Part shown: in pieces, positions 25,262-32,708 of the stretch
Position numbering within the stretch: position 1 is the stretch's first letter
Layout: every line of letters starts with the position of its first letter
Assembly (NCBI GenBank): GCA_034189325.1
Contig: JAXHUM010000111.1
Coordinates: 1 to 32,708, forward strand
Source: JAXHUM01 sp034189325
Lineage (GTDB): Bacteria > Desulfobacterota > DSM-4660 > Desulfatiglandales > Desulfatiglandaceae
Reading direction: 5' to 3'
Length of the DNA: 32,708 bases
Notes under the pieces: model-generated
The model's input: only the letters and a program-made list of their open reading frames with translations
Told to the model about the DNA's origin: nothing
Databases searched by the model: none
Program-made: the position numbers and the translations under genes

Positions 25262-26233
25262 ATGGTTTATTCTTCCGCAATCATGAAAAGAGACATGAAA
25301 AAGAACAGGGTCCCCCACTATCTTTCGCTCACCCCTCTTGTTCACTGGAAAAGGGAAAAGCATCCCATTGAATGGGAAGAGAAGTTTGGCCGTTCAGGAC
25401 GTCTGGTCGTTGAAATCGGTTTCGGCCTCGGTGATTTCTTGGTCCGAGAAGCCTCGAGAAACCCTGGGGAAAACTTCGTAGGGGTCGAATGGGGATGGGT
25501 GACAACAAGGAGGGGCCTTCGCAAGATAGCTATGGAGAGATTAAAAAATGTGAAGGTCATCAATTCAGATGCCCGCATCGCCTTTGATAGGCTTTTCCCT
25601 CAAAAATCGGTTGACTCTGTTTATTCGCTTTTCCCCTCTCCCTGGCCCAAAAAAAGGCATGAAAAACACAGACTTTTCTCCCGCGATTTCTTAAGAGTCC
25701 TCAACAGTCGGCTCAAGGAGGAAGGTCGAATAGTTATTGTGACGGATCATGAGGATTATTTCAATTGGATACTATCGCAGGTTTCACGGTCCGGTTTTGA
25801 GGCGCGCTCACAGATTATTCCCCCAAGATTTGAGACAAAATACGAGAAAAAGTGGAGGCAATTGGGGCAGCAGCGTTTCTTCGAGTTGAGATTGTCAAAA
25901 CAGGGGCATTACGAAACACCCATTAAGGAGGATAGGAGCTTGATTGCTTACGATGTCGAACATTTTGACCCGGAACGTTTTAACCCCACAAATGCCAGGG
26001 GCGATATTACAATTGAGTTCAAGGAATTCCTCTTTGATCCAAGGCGTGAAAAGGCAATGGTCAGGGCCATGGTTGTTGAGGAGTCATTGATCCAGCACTT
26101 CTGGATTGAAATCGCGAAGAACACCAAGGACTGGCACATCCGGCTTGCAAAGGGATGTGATATTGTTCCCACCCTGGGAGTCCAGCGGGCCCTAGACCTG
26201 GCCCGTGAGGGAACCCGGAGGCCTAAGGAGTGA
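25262..26233 (+). CDS. trmB: tRNA (guanine-46-N7)-methyltransferase with C-terminal extension
   Basis: TrmB makes m7G46 in the variable loop of tRNA. The SAM motif is EIGFGLGDFL (51-60), the family signature PSPWPKKRHEKHRL (126-138) and TDHEDYF (161-167). The usual end TKYEKKWRQLGQ is at about 192-203. The protein then continues about 110 residues beyond where a standard TrmB stops (around 215), with a basic, helix-strand region (RGDITIEFKEFLFDP, LIQHFWIEIAKNTKDWHIRLAKGC). The start is uncertain; ATGs at 25283 and 25295 are alternatives. It converges with the cNMP/PilZ gene 7 bases away. Confidence 0.9.
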   Translation: MVYSSAIMKRDMKKNRVPHYLSLTPLVHWKREKHPIEWEEKFGRSGRLVVEIGFGLGDFLVREASRNPGENFVGVEWGWVTTRRGLRKIAMERLKNVKVINSDARIAFDRLFPQKSVDSVYSLFPSPWPKKRHEKHRLFSRDFLRVLNSRLKEEGRIVIVTDHEDYFNWILSQVSRSGFEARSQIIPPRFETKYEKKWRQLGQQRFFELRLSKQGHYETPIKEDRSLIAYDVEHFDPERFNPTNARGDITIEFKEFLFDPRREKAMVRAMVVEESLIQHFWIEIAKNTKDWHIRLAKGCDIVPTLGVQRALDLAREGTRRPKE

Positions 26234-26240
26234 AAATAGG

Positions 26241-26948
26241 CTACTCTTCCTGATCGCCCGCCCCCAGGTATTGGAGGAGAAGTCTGCGATCCGCCGCTGA
26301 AATCTCGCAGAACTTGACCCCCATTCCCGCCAGCATATCCTCTTGACCTCCTTTTGGTTTTCGATTCCAAACAACCTCGGATAGGATTCTGAGGGGATCG
26401 GAGACCCCTGGGAGTTGCAGTTTTAGCCTGAACTGACAGCCTTCATCCAGAGGTTGCTCTGTCTTGATGAAAAGGCCTCCGCCACTGATATTGCCGGTGT
26501 AGGCCCTGATAAAAGACTGGCGATCCCTAAAGGAGAGTGACAGGGACCTCGAATACCGAGGGTCATTTCGTCTGGTCAGGCCATATCTCCTTTCGATCTG
26601 CCCTTTATATCTTAGGGTGATCGTCTGTACGATACTTCTGAACTGTCCTGAAAGCTGGTTATACTCTTTTTCAAGGAAGTCTCGGTCGATGATACCCATG
26701 GTCGTCTCACCGATAGCGCGGGCAGATGCAATTCGTTTTGACCCTGTAAAAAACTCAATCACCCCAAGCAAGTCGCCCGTCTGCAATATCTCTAAGATAT
26801 GCTTTTGCCCGTTGGACTCCTTAAAAACTTCCACTGATCCAGACAGAACAACATAGATCCAGTCTCCTGAATTCCCCTCCCTGAAAATCATATGCCCATC
26901 GTGATAGGTTTCCTCTTCAGCTATGTTGTAGACTAATTTCGCCGCCAT
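26241..26948 (-). CDS. Cyclic-nucleotide-binding and PilZ two-domain protein
   Basis: A 235-residue cytoplasmic regulator. Residues about 8-110 form a cNMP-binding domain (FREGNSGDWIYVVLSGSVEVFK, GDLLGVIEFFTGSKRIASARA). A PilZ domain follows at about 125-230, with the RxxxR element RNDPR and the NxSxxG element NISGGG, both needed for cyclic di-GMP binding. There is no DNA-binding domain, so it probably reads both ligands and acts through protein contacts. The PilZ and REC-PFK genes lie upstream on the same strand; the gap to the PilZ gene is 208 bases. GAGGGAG supports the start. Confidence 0.88.
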   Translation of the reverse strand: MAAKLVYNIAEEETYHDGHMIFREGNSGDWIYVVLSGSVEVFKESNGQKHILEILQTGDLLGVIEFFTGSKRIASARAIGETTMGIIDRDFLEKEYNQLSGQFRSIVQTITLRYKGQIERRYGLTRRNDPRYSRSLSLSFRDRQSFIRAYTGNISGGGLFIKTEQPLDEGCQFRLKLQLPGVSDPLRILSEVVWNRKPKGGQEDMLAGMGVKFCEISAADRRLLLQYLGAGDQEE

Positions 26949-27156
26949 CGCTCCCTCGGTCTGTGGGTGGCTAAAACCCCCTTAATTCGTGTTTCCCTTT
27001 TGTATTCTCGGTCCTTTCATCGCTCCTTCCCCATGTCTCATGGTTCCTTTCGGAGATGGCCTATCTCCAGGATGGGGATCGAAGAAAAATCATTCCCCCT
27101 CCAGGTAACCCTGCAGAAGAAAAGTCTAATGGATCATCCACTTGCTTCTGGAGCGC

Positions 27157-27525
27157 TTACACAATCCCAGGATGCTCTTGGATCTCCGCCTCTATCTTGT
27201 CCGGATCCTGGGCATTGTACCGTATGATATTCTGGAGGTGAAAAAGGCTGTCCGGATCAATCCGTGTAAACCGAATAGCCACCTCCTCGGGTTGGGATCG
27301 AACGACTTCCCCTTCGACCCTGAGTGTTAGTTCGCTGCTTACTCCACTCAAAAGGACTTCCACTTGACACTCTGTTCCGGGATCAAGCTGTGCCGTAATA
27401 GGCACGAGGCAACCACCAACGCTCAAGTTGGTGAATTCTTCTACGCAGTAAAGTACGTTGTTCGCCCTTATTTCCGATTTCACGGTAAAAGGAATGCGTG
27501 TAAACCGGCGTTTATCCTCCACCAT
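27157..27525 (-). CDS. PilZ-domain protein
   Basis: A 122-residue single-domain protein. RRFTR (6-10) and NLSVGG (33-38) form the cyclic di-GMP-binding motifs of PilZ. The strand pattern TECQVEVLLSGVSSELTLRVEGEVV is typical. It has no membrane or signal segment. It lies 71 bases after the REC-PFK gene, with GGAGGGGAG before the ATG. It probably acts as a small c-di-GMP effector, target unknown. Confidence 0.88.
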   Translation of the reverse strand: MVEDKRRFTRIPFTVKSEIRANNVLYCVEEFTNLSVGGCLVPITAQLDPGTECQVEVLLSGVSSELTLRVEGEVVRSQPEEVAIRFTRIDPDSLFHLQNIIRYNAQDPDKIEAEIQEHPGIV

Positions 27526-27596
27526 ATTCTCCCCTCCTCGTCATGACCTCTATACGTCAGTCAAGCCGAAAAAGTCCCCCCTTGCCCCATGGTGTG

Positions 27597-29078
27597 TCAC
27601 GAATCCCTCGTGAGGCGGTTGGAGAGTACCAGGAGGTCCTCTTCGACCATGTTGTCCGTTTGTATCTCGTTAAAAGGGATAGCGTATTCTTTGCCGGACC
27701 TGACAGCAGGCATGAGTCTTGAAGTCCCTGCTCGAAGATATTCTGCGACATTATAGGCCATTCGTTGGGCCAGTGTAATGTCCTGGTTATTCGGGGCGGC
27801 CCCCCTGATATCCCTTGAAAATGGCTCACAGACGATCTTTCTCTCTATTGGTATGCCGGTTTTAATCAATTCACCATAAAAGTACTCGGCGGCATTGATT
27901 TTACCGTCCATTTTTTCTCTTTCTTCCTTTTTGTAACCCTCTGCCACAACAATGACACATTCTTCTCGCTCGTTCAGCGCCTCTACAATCTTTTTGTGAT
28001 CAATCTGACTGTTCGGTAACACAGCCAGGTGGGCACGGGAACCCAAGCAGGAATGGAGGGCATGAAAGCCGCTGCTTGCGCCCATCATCTCAACAATATA
28101 TGTCCTCTTGTGGGTTCGGGCGTCCGCCATGTAGCATCGGATCTTTTCAGAACCCATTTCGATCCCTGTGTTCTGACCGATGCATTCCGTTCCGGCGATA
28201 TCACTGTCTATTGTGACCGGCACAAAAAAGACCTGTATTGATGTCGGGAGAAAGTCGCATAAAGATCTTATGCCCTTAAAAGTGCCGTTTCCGCCGATGG
28301 CTATGATTCCCTTCACTTTTTTCCTTTCTACGACATCCGCGGCCTTTTTCTGAATAGACTCTTTGATGAAATCCTGGAATCTCTCTGACCGGAGCTGGGC
28401 CCCGCGCCACTCCGACAAGGGTGCCGCGTGGAAGACTCCCGGGATATGGTCCAGTTTCTTAAATAGCTTCGGATCATATACCAGCCGGAGAAAATCACTG
28501 TCCTTGCCCGAGATAAGCGATTTGAAGCCCTCTCGAGTGGCATATACGCTCCGCCCAATCGCCTCTAGATGATGTGTGATAAAAGCGGTGACAGGGTTAT
28601 ACCCTGGAGCGCATCCACCATCCTGAATCAACAGCACGTCGATCTCATCAAATGTCCTTTTAGCCTCAAGCTCGATTTTTTTCAGTTTTGAAGAGATTCT
28701 CAGGCCCACCTTAACCCTTGCCAGGAGTTCGTCGGGATCGACCGGTTTGGTCAGGTAGTCATCCGCACCATCTCTCATGCACCTGATCTTCTCCTCTTTG
28801 GATTTTTGGGCGCTCACCATAATGAGGTAGATCTCGGACATGTTTGAATGGGGATCTTTCTTGAGTTCCTTGAAAAGCTCACGACCGTCCATTTCGGGCA
28901 TGATGAGATCACTCACGACTATATCCGGCGATGATTTTTTGATCAGTTTAAGGGCCTCTTTCCCATCTTTGGCCGCTACAACCTCAATGCCAGGAATTTC
29001 CTTCAGGATCTTTGTATAGAGTTTTCGAGTAGTATGATCATCATCAACAACCAAAACTCTACTGAGTTCCACGGTCAT
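27597..29078 (-). CDS. Response-regulator receiver domain fused to a phosphofructokinase-like domain
   Basis: One 493-residue frame joins two domains. REC is about 6-126: VVDDDHTTRKL, phospho-acceptor Asp57 in VVSDLIMP, switch Ser89 and Lys111 in LTKP. A linker to about 145 leads to a phosphofructokinase-like domain at about 146-480: GGCAPGYNPVTAF (154-166), IGGNGTF (261-267), VPVTIDSDIAG (286-296), MMGASSGFHA (331-340), and SRDIRGAAPNNQD near 421-433. Relative to E. coli PfkA, the catalytic TIDxD aspartates are kept (Asp291, Asp293), but the GGDGS aspartate is Asn264 and the MGR arginine is Ala334. It may be a phosphorylation-controlled kinase or a sugar-phosphate sensor. GAGGTG supports the start. 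proC is 36 bases upstream. Confidence 0.9.
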   Translation of the reverse strand: MTVELSRVLVVDDDHTTRKLYTKILKEIPGIEVVAAKDGKEALKLIKKSSPDIVVSDLIMPEMDGRELFKELKKDPHSNMSEIYLIMVSAQKSKEEKIRCMRDGADDYLTKPVDPDELLARVKVGLRISSKLKKIELEAKRTFDEIDVLLIQDGGCAPGYNPVTAFITHHLEAIGRSVYATREGFKSLISGKDSDFLRLVYDPKLFKKLDHIPGVFHAAPLSEWRGAQLRSERFQDFIKESIQKKAADVVERKKVKGIIAIGGNGTFKGIRSLCDFLPTSIQVFFVPVTIDSDIAGTECIGQNTGIEMGSEKIRCYMADARTHKRTYIVEMMGASSGFHALHSCLGSRAHLAVLPNSQIDHKKIVEALNEREECVIVVAEGYKKEEREKMDGKINAAEYFYGELIKTGIPIERKIVCEPFSRDIRGAAPNNQDITLAQRMAYNVAEYLRAGTSRLMPAVRSGKEYAIPFNEIQTDNMVEEDLLVLSNRLTRDS

Positions 29079-29114
29079 TTTTTCACCTCAATACAGATTG
29101 TAGGGATCCTCTCT

Positions 29115-29933
29115 TCAGATCGCCTTTCCCAATTCCACAGACCTTGCGTATGCCGCCCCCAGCGCTTTCAGGATAGTCTCTTCCAATCCCATCTTATCAA
29201 AAGAGTCTAAACCGGCCGCTGTCGTCCCGCCGGGAGATGTCACCATTTCTCGCAACTGAGAAAGAGAGAGAGTTGACTCCTTTGCCAGATAGGAGGCTCC
29301 CAGAAAAGTCTGAACCACCAAGGTCTTCGATGTCATCTCATCCAGACCGATGGTAGCGGCTGCTTTCACCATGTGTTCCATAATCTTAAAGATATATCCT
29401 GGCCCACTTCCAGACAAGGCGGTGACCCCGTCCATTGCCGACTCTTCCACCTCTACGGTCTCTCCAACTGCACCGAAGATTTTAACCGCGATTTCCATAT
29501 GTTCGGCCGTTACGCCCGGGCCTCCTGCGAGAGCGCTCGCACCCTTAAGGACCAAGGCCGGCGTGTTCGGCATCACCCGAATAACGGGCACTGAAGATCC
29601 AATGGCCTGGTGAATCACTTTCCGAGGAATACCGGCAGCGATGGAAATAACCAGGTGATCCTCTCCCAAACCTTCTCTGACTTCCTCCAGAACCTCCCTA
29701 ATGTTCTGAGGCTTTACACAAAGTAGGACCGTGGAACATTGCTTTACAAGTTCAATATTGGAGGAGCAGGTCTTAATTTCGAACCTCTCTCCCAGGTTTT
29801 TCAAAGAGGGCTTATGCACGTCGGAGGCTGTCAGTTGATCTTGGCTGTACTGCCCGCTTTCCAGTAGCCCTCTTATAAGTGCCGCCGCCATATTCCCGGC
29901 GCCGATAAAACCAATCATTTCTTCGTATTTCAT
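29115..29933 (-). CDS. proC: Pyrroline-5-carboxylate reductase
   Basis: ProC reduces 1-pyrroline-5-carboxylate to proline with NAD(P)H, the last step of proline synthesis. The dinucleotide site is MIGFIGAGNMAAALI (6-20). LCVKPQNI and VIRVMPNTPALV follow the family. The C-terminal signature MVTSPGGTTAAGLDSF is near 230-245. It has 272 residues, a normal length. GGGAGAA lies about 9 bases before the ATG and a promoter is seen at 29969-29998. It is the first gene of the minus-strand run through the REC-PFK and PilZ genes. Confidence 0.97.
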   Translation of the reverse strand: MKYEEMIGFIGAGNMAAALIRGLLESGQYSQDQLTASDVHKPSLKNLGERFEIKTCSSNIELVKQCSTVLLCVKPQNIREVLEEVREGLGEDHLVISIAAGIPRKVIHQAIGSSVPVIRVMPNTPALVLKGASALAGGPGVTAEHMEIAVKIFGAVGETVEVEESAMDGVTALSGSGPGYIFKIMEHMVKAAATIGLDEMTSKTLVVQTFLGASYLAKESTLSLSQLREMVTSPGGTTAAGLDSFDKMGLEETILKALGAAYARSVELGKAI

Positions 29934-29968
29934 AGATTATTTCTCCCGCAATTTTTATGCCAAAATAA

Positions 29969-29998
29969 ATTATATTTTAAGAATGCCCAGCCGATCAA
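29969..29998 (-). promoter_or_regulatory. Candidate promoter of proC and downstream signalling genes
   Basis: On the minus strand TTGATC (29998-29993, four of six) is 18 bases from a perfect TATAAT (29974-29969). The start would fall near 29962, about 30 bases before the proC ATG. The rest of 29934-30163 shows no gene. Confidence 0.55.
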
Positions 29999-30163
29999 GC
30001 GATATCTGTCTTTGCGAATGTTTTTTATGGAGAATCCGTGGCTTCATGGATCGAGGAGACAGGAATGACATATCAGACAAGCTTTTTGCTTGACATTCTA
30101 TCAATAATATTCATTTGGTAGACGAAGAGATTGGGAATCATTCGGAATAGGGGTGGCCTAAAG

Positions 30164-31084
30164 ATGAATCGAAGGGAATTTCTCAGGTGCCAATTCCACG
30201 GTATCCTTTGGGTTCTGGCCGGGGGATCCGGGATTCTGATGCCGAAAAAGCTGATTGCATCCCAGGTCCCCGACATTGCGGTAGTCAAAGGAGCTCCAGG
30301 GGCCGCGACCCGGGCTGCTGTGGGTCTTTTAGGCGGGATCGAACGGTTCGTAAAGAAGGGTGATCGTGTGGTGATCAAACCTAACATGAGCTTCGCCACT
30401 CCTCCCGAAAGGGCCTCGAACACCCACCCTGGGGTGGTTCGCGAGATGGCAGCCATGTGCCAGGAGGCCGGCGCGGGGAAGATATTCGTCCTGGACCATA
30501 CCCTTAACCGGGAGGAGCTTTGCCTGGAAAGATCGGGTATTCAAAAGGCCTGCCGCTTAGTCGGCGAAGACATGGTCTTTGCCCTGAGCGACGGTAGATC
30601 ATATGAGCCTGTGGATATAACCCGGGGAGTGAGCATGAAAAACACCGATATTATGAAGGAGGTCCTAAAGAGTGACGTTCTTATCGCCGTCCCGGTGGCA
30701 AAGTCCCATTCTTCAACAGGTGTGAGCCTCTCTCTGAAAGGGATGATGGGGCTTATTTACGATCGTGGAATCATGCACAGGCAATATGATCTCAATACAT
30801 CCATCGTGGATCTTTGCACGGTGCTCAAGGCTGATCTGACCGTCATCGACGGCACCCGGGTCCTATCCACGAACGGCCCCCACGGACCGGGGAAGGTGCT
30901 CAAAAAAAATACCATTATCGCCTCAAAAGACATGGTCGCCGCCGATGCATACGCCGTCTCCGCTTTTGAATGGTACGGCAGGAAATTTAAGCCAAGACAG
31001 GTGCGCCATATCCGTGAGGCCCATGAGCGGGGATTGGGACGTATGGATGTGGAAAACTTGAATGTCAAGGCCTTTGATTTATGA
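30164..31084 (+). CDS. DUF362 protein with Tat-type signal
   Basis: A 306-residue protein. The start MNRREFLRCQFHG has a twin-arginine motif followed by a hydrophobic stretch (ILWVLAGGSGILM), predicting export in folded form, as for redox-cofactor proteins. The mature part shows DUF362 features: VKPNMSFATPPERASNTHPGVV, FVLDHTLNREE, and VPVAKSHSSTGVSLSLKGMMGL. No ferredoxin Cys motif is present in this copy. The ATG at 30164 is chosen so that the Tat motif is at the N-terminus; an upstream in-frame start at 30131 would bury it. Its stop overlaps the start of the polyferredoxin gene by four bases (ATGA), so the two proteins are almost certainly made together. Confidence 0.85.
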   Translation: MNRREFLRCQFHGILWVLAGGSGILMPKKLIASQVPDIAVVKGAPGAATRAAVGLLGGIERFVKKGDRVVIKPNMSFATPPERASNTHPGVVREMAAMCQEAGAGKIFVLDHTLNREELCLERSGIQKACRLVGEDMVFALSDGRSYEPVDITRGVSMKNTDIMKEVLKSDVLIAVPVAKSHSSTGVSLSLKGMMGLIYDRGIMHRQYDLNTSIVDLCTVLKADLTVIDGTRVLSTNGPHGPGKVLKKNTIIASKDMVAADAYAVSAFEWYGRKFKPRQVRHIREAHERGLGRMDVENLNVKAFDL

Positions 31085-32708
31085 TCGTCTTCCGGCGGGT
31101 CATACAGATCATCAGCCTCCTCCTTTTTCTCACATTGCTCTCGCTGGCGGTGTCCTCAACCGGGTCTCCCTCTTCTCTGGATCTTTTCTTACTCCTGGAC
31201 CCTGCCCTGGTTATTCTTACGGGCATAAGCGCCGGAATATGGATGGCCGCCTTTGTCCCGGCATTGATCGTGCTTCTGATGACGCTCTTTTGCGGACGAA
31301 TCTTTTGCGGCTATTTTTGCCCCATGGGGACAACCCTTGACGGATCTGACAAGCTCTTTGGTCCTCCGGACAAGAAACAGTCGGACCCCGGGAGGTTTCG
31401 TTACTTAAAATATTCGATCCTCTTCTTTCTATCAGGGGCAGCCTTACTTGGGATATCCTTTGTATTCGTGGCTGTCCCCCTTTCCCTCATAACCCGGTTT
31501 TATGGCCTTTTTCTGCATCCTGTTCTTGCTTTCCTTTCCAATGAGACACTCTATCTCATCCAGCCCCTGGCGGAATGGCTGGATATGGACGCGGTTGTCC
31601 TCGTGGAGATCGCTACGCCGCGGTTTGCCACCCAGATGTTTGTTGTGGTCTTTTTCGCGGCCCTTTTTCTTTTGGCTAAGGTTTCACCCCGCTTCTGGTG
31701 TCGGAATTTCTGTCCCTCCGGGGCCCTCATGGCTCTCGCGTCAAAAAAGCCCCTGATACGCCGGCGTGTATCCGATGCGTGCATCGACTGCGGGGGGTGC
31801 ATCCGTTCCTGTCCCATGAACGCGATCACCGTTGAAGACCCTCGTGTTACGCTTCACGAAGAGTGTATTGTATGTCGGGTTTGTGAAAATGTTTGCCCTG
31901 AAAATGCCGTTTCCTTTGGTAGCGTGAAAAAGGGATTCCTGTTTGAAAAGCGTCCATTCTCTTTTACCCGGCGTCAATGTCTTTTTTCAGGTATATTCGG
32001 CGCTGTGACGGCCACTGCAGGTCTCACCGGATTGAGTTCACCTCACGGCAAGCCGGGGCCGGGACGGGTAAACCCCCAGGGACTGATCAGACCTCCTGGC
32101 GCCCTGCCTGAGATCGATTTTTTGGCCAGATGCACTCGTTGCGGCGAGTGTATGGCCGCCTGTCCTACAAATACCCTTCAGCCGATATGGCTCGATGCCG
32201 GATTCATAGGCCTATTCAGCCCCAGCCTGAACTTGAGGCGCAGATACTGTAGCCCGGACTGCCGTATCTGCTCTGAGGTATGTCCCACCCATGCGATACG
32301 GGTCCTATCGCCGGATGAACGTGTATGGGCCAAGACAGGCACGGCAATGGTTATCCGCAGCAAATGTCTTGCGTGGGAGCAACAGAAAAGCTGCATGGTA
32401 TGCGATGAGGTCTGTCCCTACAAGGCAGTGGAATTCAAGAAAGAACCTGGGAACAAAGTCCCTGTTCCCCAGGTGAGGGAGGAGAGGTGTGCAGGGTGCG
32501 GGTACTGCGAACATTTCTGTCCCGCGCAAAATCGATCCGCCATAGTGGTCACGCCTATGGGCGCGCTCAGGTTGGCCAGGGGCTCCTTTAGGGCGGAGGG
32601 TAAAAGCCAGGGCCTGAATCTGTCTCTTCGTCACAAAGCAGGAAGCCTTTCTCAACGGGATGTCGGCGATCAGGGCAAAGATTTTGCGCCCGGTTTTGAG
32701 GAGGAGAC
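31081..32708 (+). CDS. NapH-NapG-like fused membrane polyferredoxin (3' end outside window)
   Basis: The frame is open from the ATG at 31081 to the window end, 542 codons. The N-terminal half is NapH-like: hydrophobic segments, CGRIFCGYFCPMG (Cys71, 76, 80), CRNFCPSG and two [4Fe-4S] motifs, CIDCGGCIRSCP (from Cys234) and CIVCRVCENVCP. Residues 296-316 then read TRRQCLFSGIFGAVTATAGL, a Tat-signal-like segment (Arg297-Arg298). A NapG-like half follows with four more Cys motifs: CTRCGECMAACP, CSPDCRICSEVCP, a split CLAWEQQKSCMVCDEVCP and CAGCGYCEHFCP. Such proteins pass quinol-linked electrons across the membrane. It overlaps the DUF362 gene by four bases. The physiological acceptor is unknown. 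Confidence 0.85.
   Translation, partial: MIVFRRVIQIISLLLFLTLLSLAVSSTGSPSSLDLFLLLDPALVILTGISAGIWMAAFVPALIVLLMTLFCGRIFCGYFCPMGTTLDGSDKLFGPPDKKQSDPGRFRYLKYSILFFLSGAALLGISFVFVAVPLSLITRFYGLFLHPVLAFLSNETLYLIQPLAEWLDMDAVVLVEIATPRFATQMFVVVFFAALFLLAKVSPRFWCRNFCPSGALMALASKKPLIRRRVSDACIDCGGCIRSCPMNAITVEDPRVTLHEECIVCRVCENVCPENAVSFGSVKKGFLFEKRPFSFTRRQCLFSGIFGAVTATAGLTGLSSPHGKPGPGRVNPQGLIRPPGALPEIDFLARCTRCGECMAACPTNTLQPIWLDAGFIGLFSPSLNLRRRYCSPDCRICSEVCPTHAIRVLSPDERVWAKTGTAMVIRSKCLAWEQQKSCMVCDEVCPYKAVEFKKEPGNKVPVPQVREERCAGCGYCEHFCPAQNRSAIVVTPMGALRLARGSFRAEGKSQGLNLSLRHKAGSLSQRDVGDQGKDFAPGFEEE

Noticed and set aside
27597..29078. Two separate genes, a receiver and a phosphofructokinase
   Set aside because: The frame is continuous and the linker at about 127-145 has no ribosome site or start suited to a separate kinase.

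Overview
The window reads as chromosomal DNA from a strictly anaerobic bacterium, most likely a Desulfobacterota (former Deltaproteobacteria) member. That placement is inference. It rests on an hgcAB pair, a glycyl radical enzyme, two AmrS/PflX-type radical SAM proteins, a NapH/NapG-like polyferredoxin and a DUF362 protein beside ordinary housekeeping genes. I see no integrase, transposase, phage gene or CRISPR array.

Layout. (1) 1-1850: hgcA and hgcB, the corrinoid protein and ferredoxin that methylate inorganic mercury, with a candidate promoter and an inverted repeat on the -10 box. (2) 1970-3900, minus strand: a cytidylate-kinase-like protein and a threonine ammonia-lyase. (3) 4097-8693, plus strand: a probable operon of der, a tiny DUF2892-like membrane protein missed by simple ORF calling, a Sir2 deacylase, a SAM methyltransferase and amrS. 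(4) 8913-11070: a small hypothetical gene, truA, rpsI and rplM (minus strand), then tRNA-Arg(TCG) and tRNA-Lys(CTT) with a clear promoter and terminator. (5) 11207-17086, minus strand: DUF6765 protein, internally duplicated lipoprotein, SCP2-like protein and an unassigned glycyl radical enzyme, with a PflX-like radical SAM gene diverging at 17405. (6) 18474-22685, minus strand: UDP-galactopyranose-mutase-like flavoprotein, flippase-like membrane protein and GT39-like glycosyltransferase, probably one envelope-glycan operon. (7) 23010-25079: a MoxR ATPase and CoxE-like VWA pair, followed by a TrmB with a long C-terminal extension. (8) 26241-29933, minus strand: proC, a response-regulator/phosphofructokinase fusion, a PilZ protein and a cyclic-nucleotide-binding/PilZ protein. 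(9) 30164 to the end: a Tat-exported DUF362 protein overlapping by 4 bases a NapH-NapG-like fused polyferredoxin that runs off the window.

The strongest biological statement is that the organism has a complete, apparently intact mercury-methylation gene pair. The candidates for undescribed biology are the glycyl radical enzyme locus, whose partners do not match any substrate class I know, and the REC-phosphofructokinase fusion, whose kinase active site has altered residues and which sits among PilZ and cNMP-binding genes. Both functional proposals are inference.
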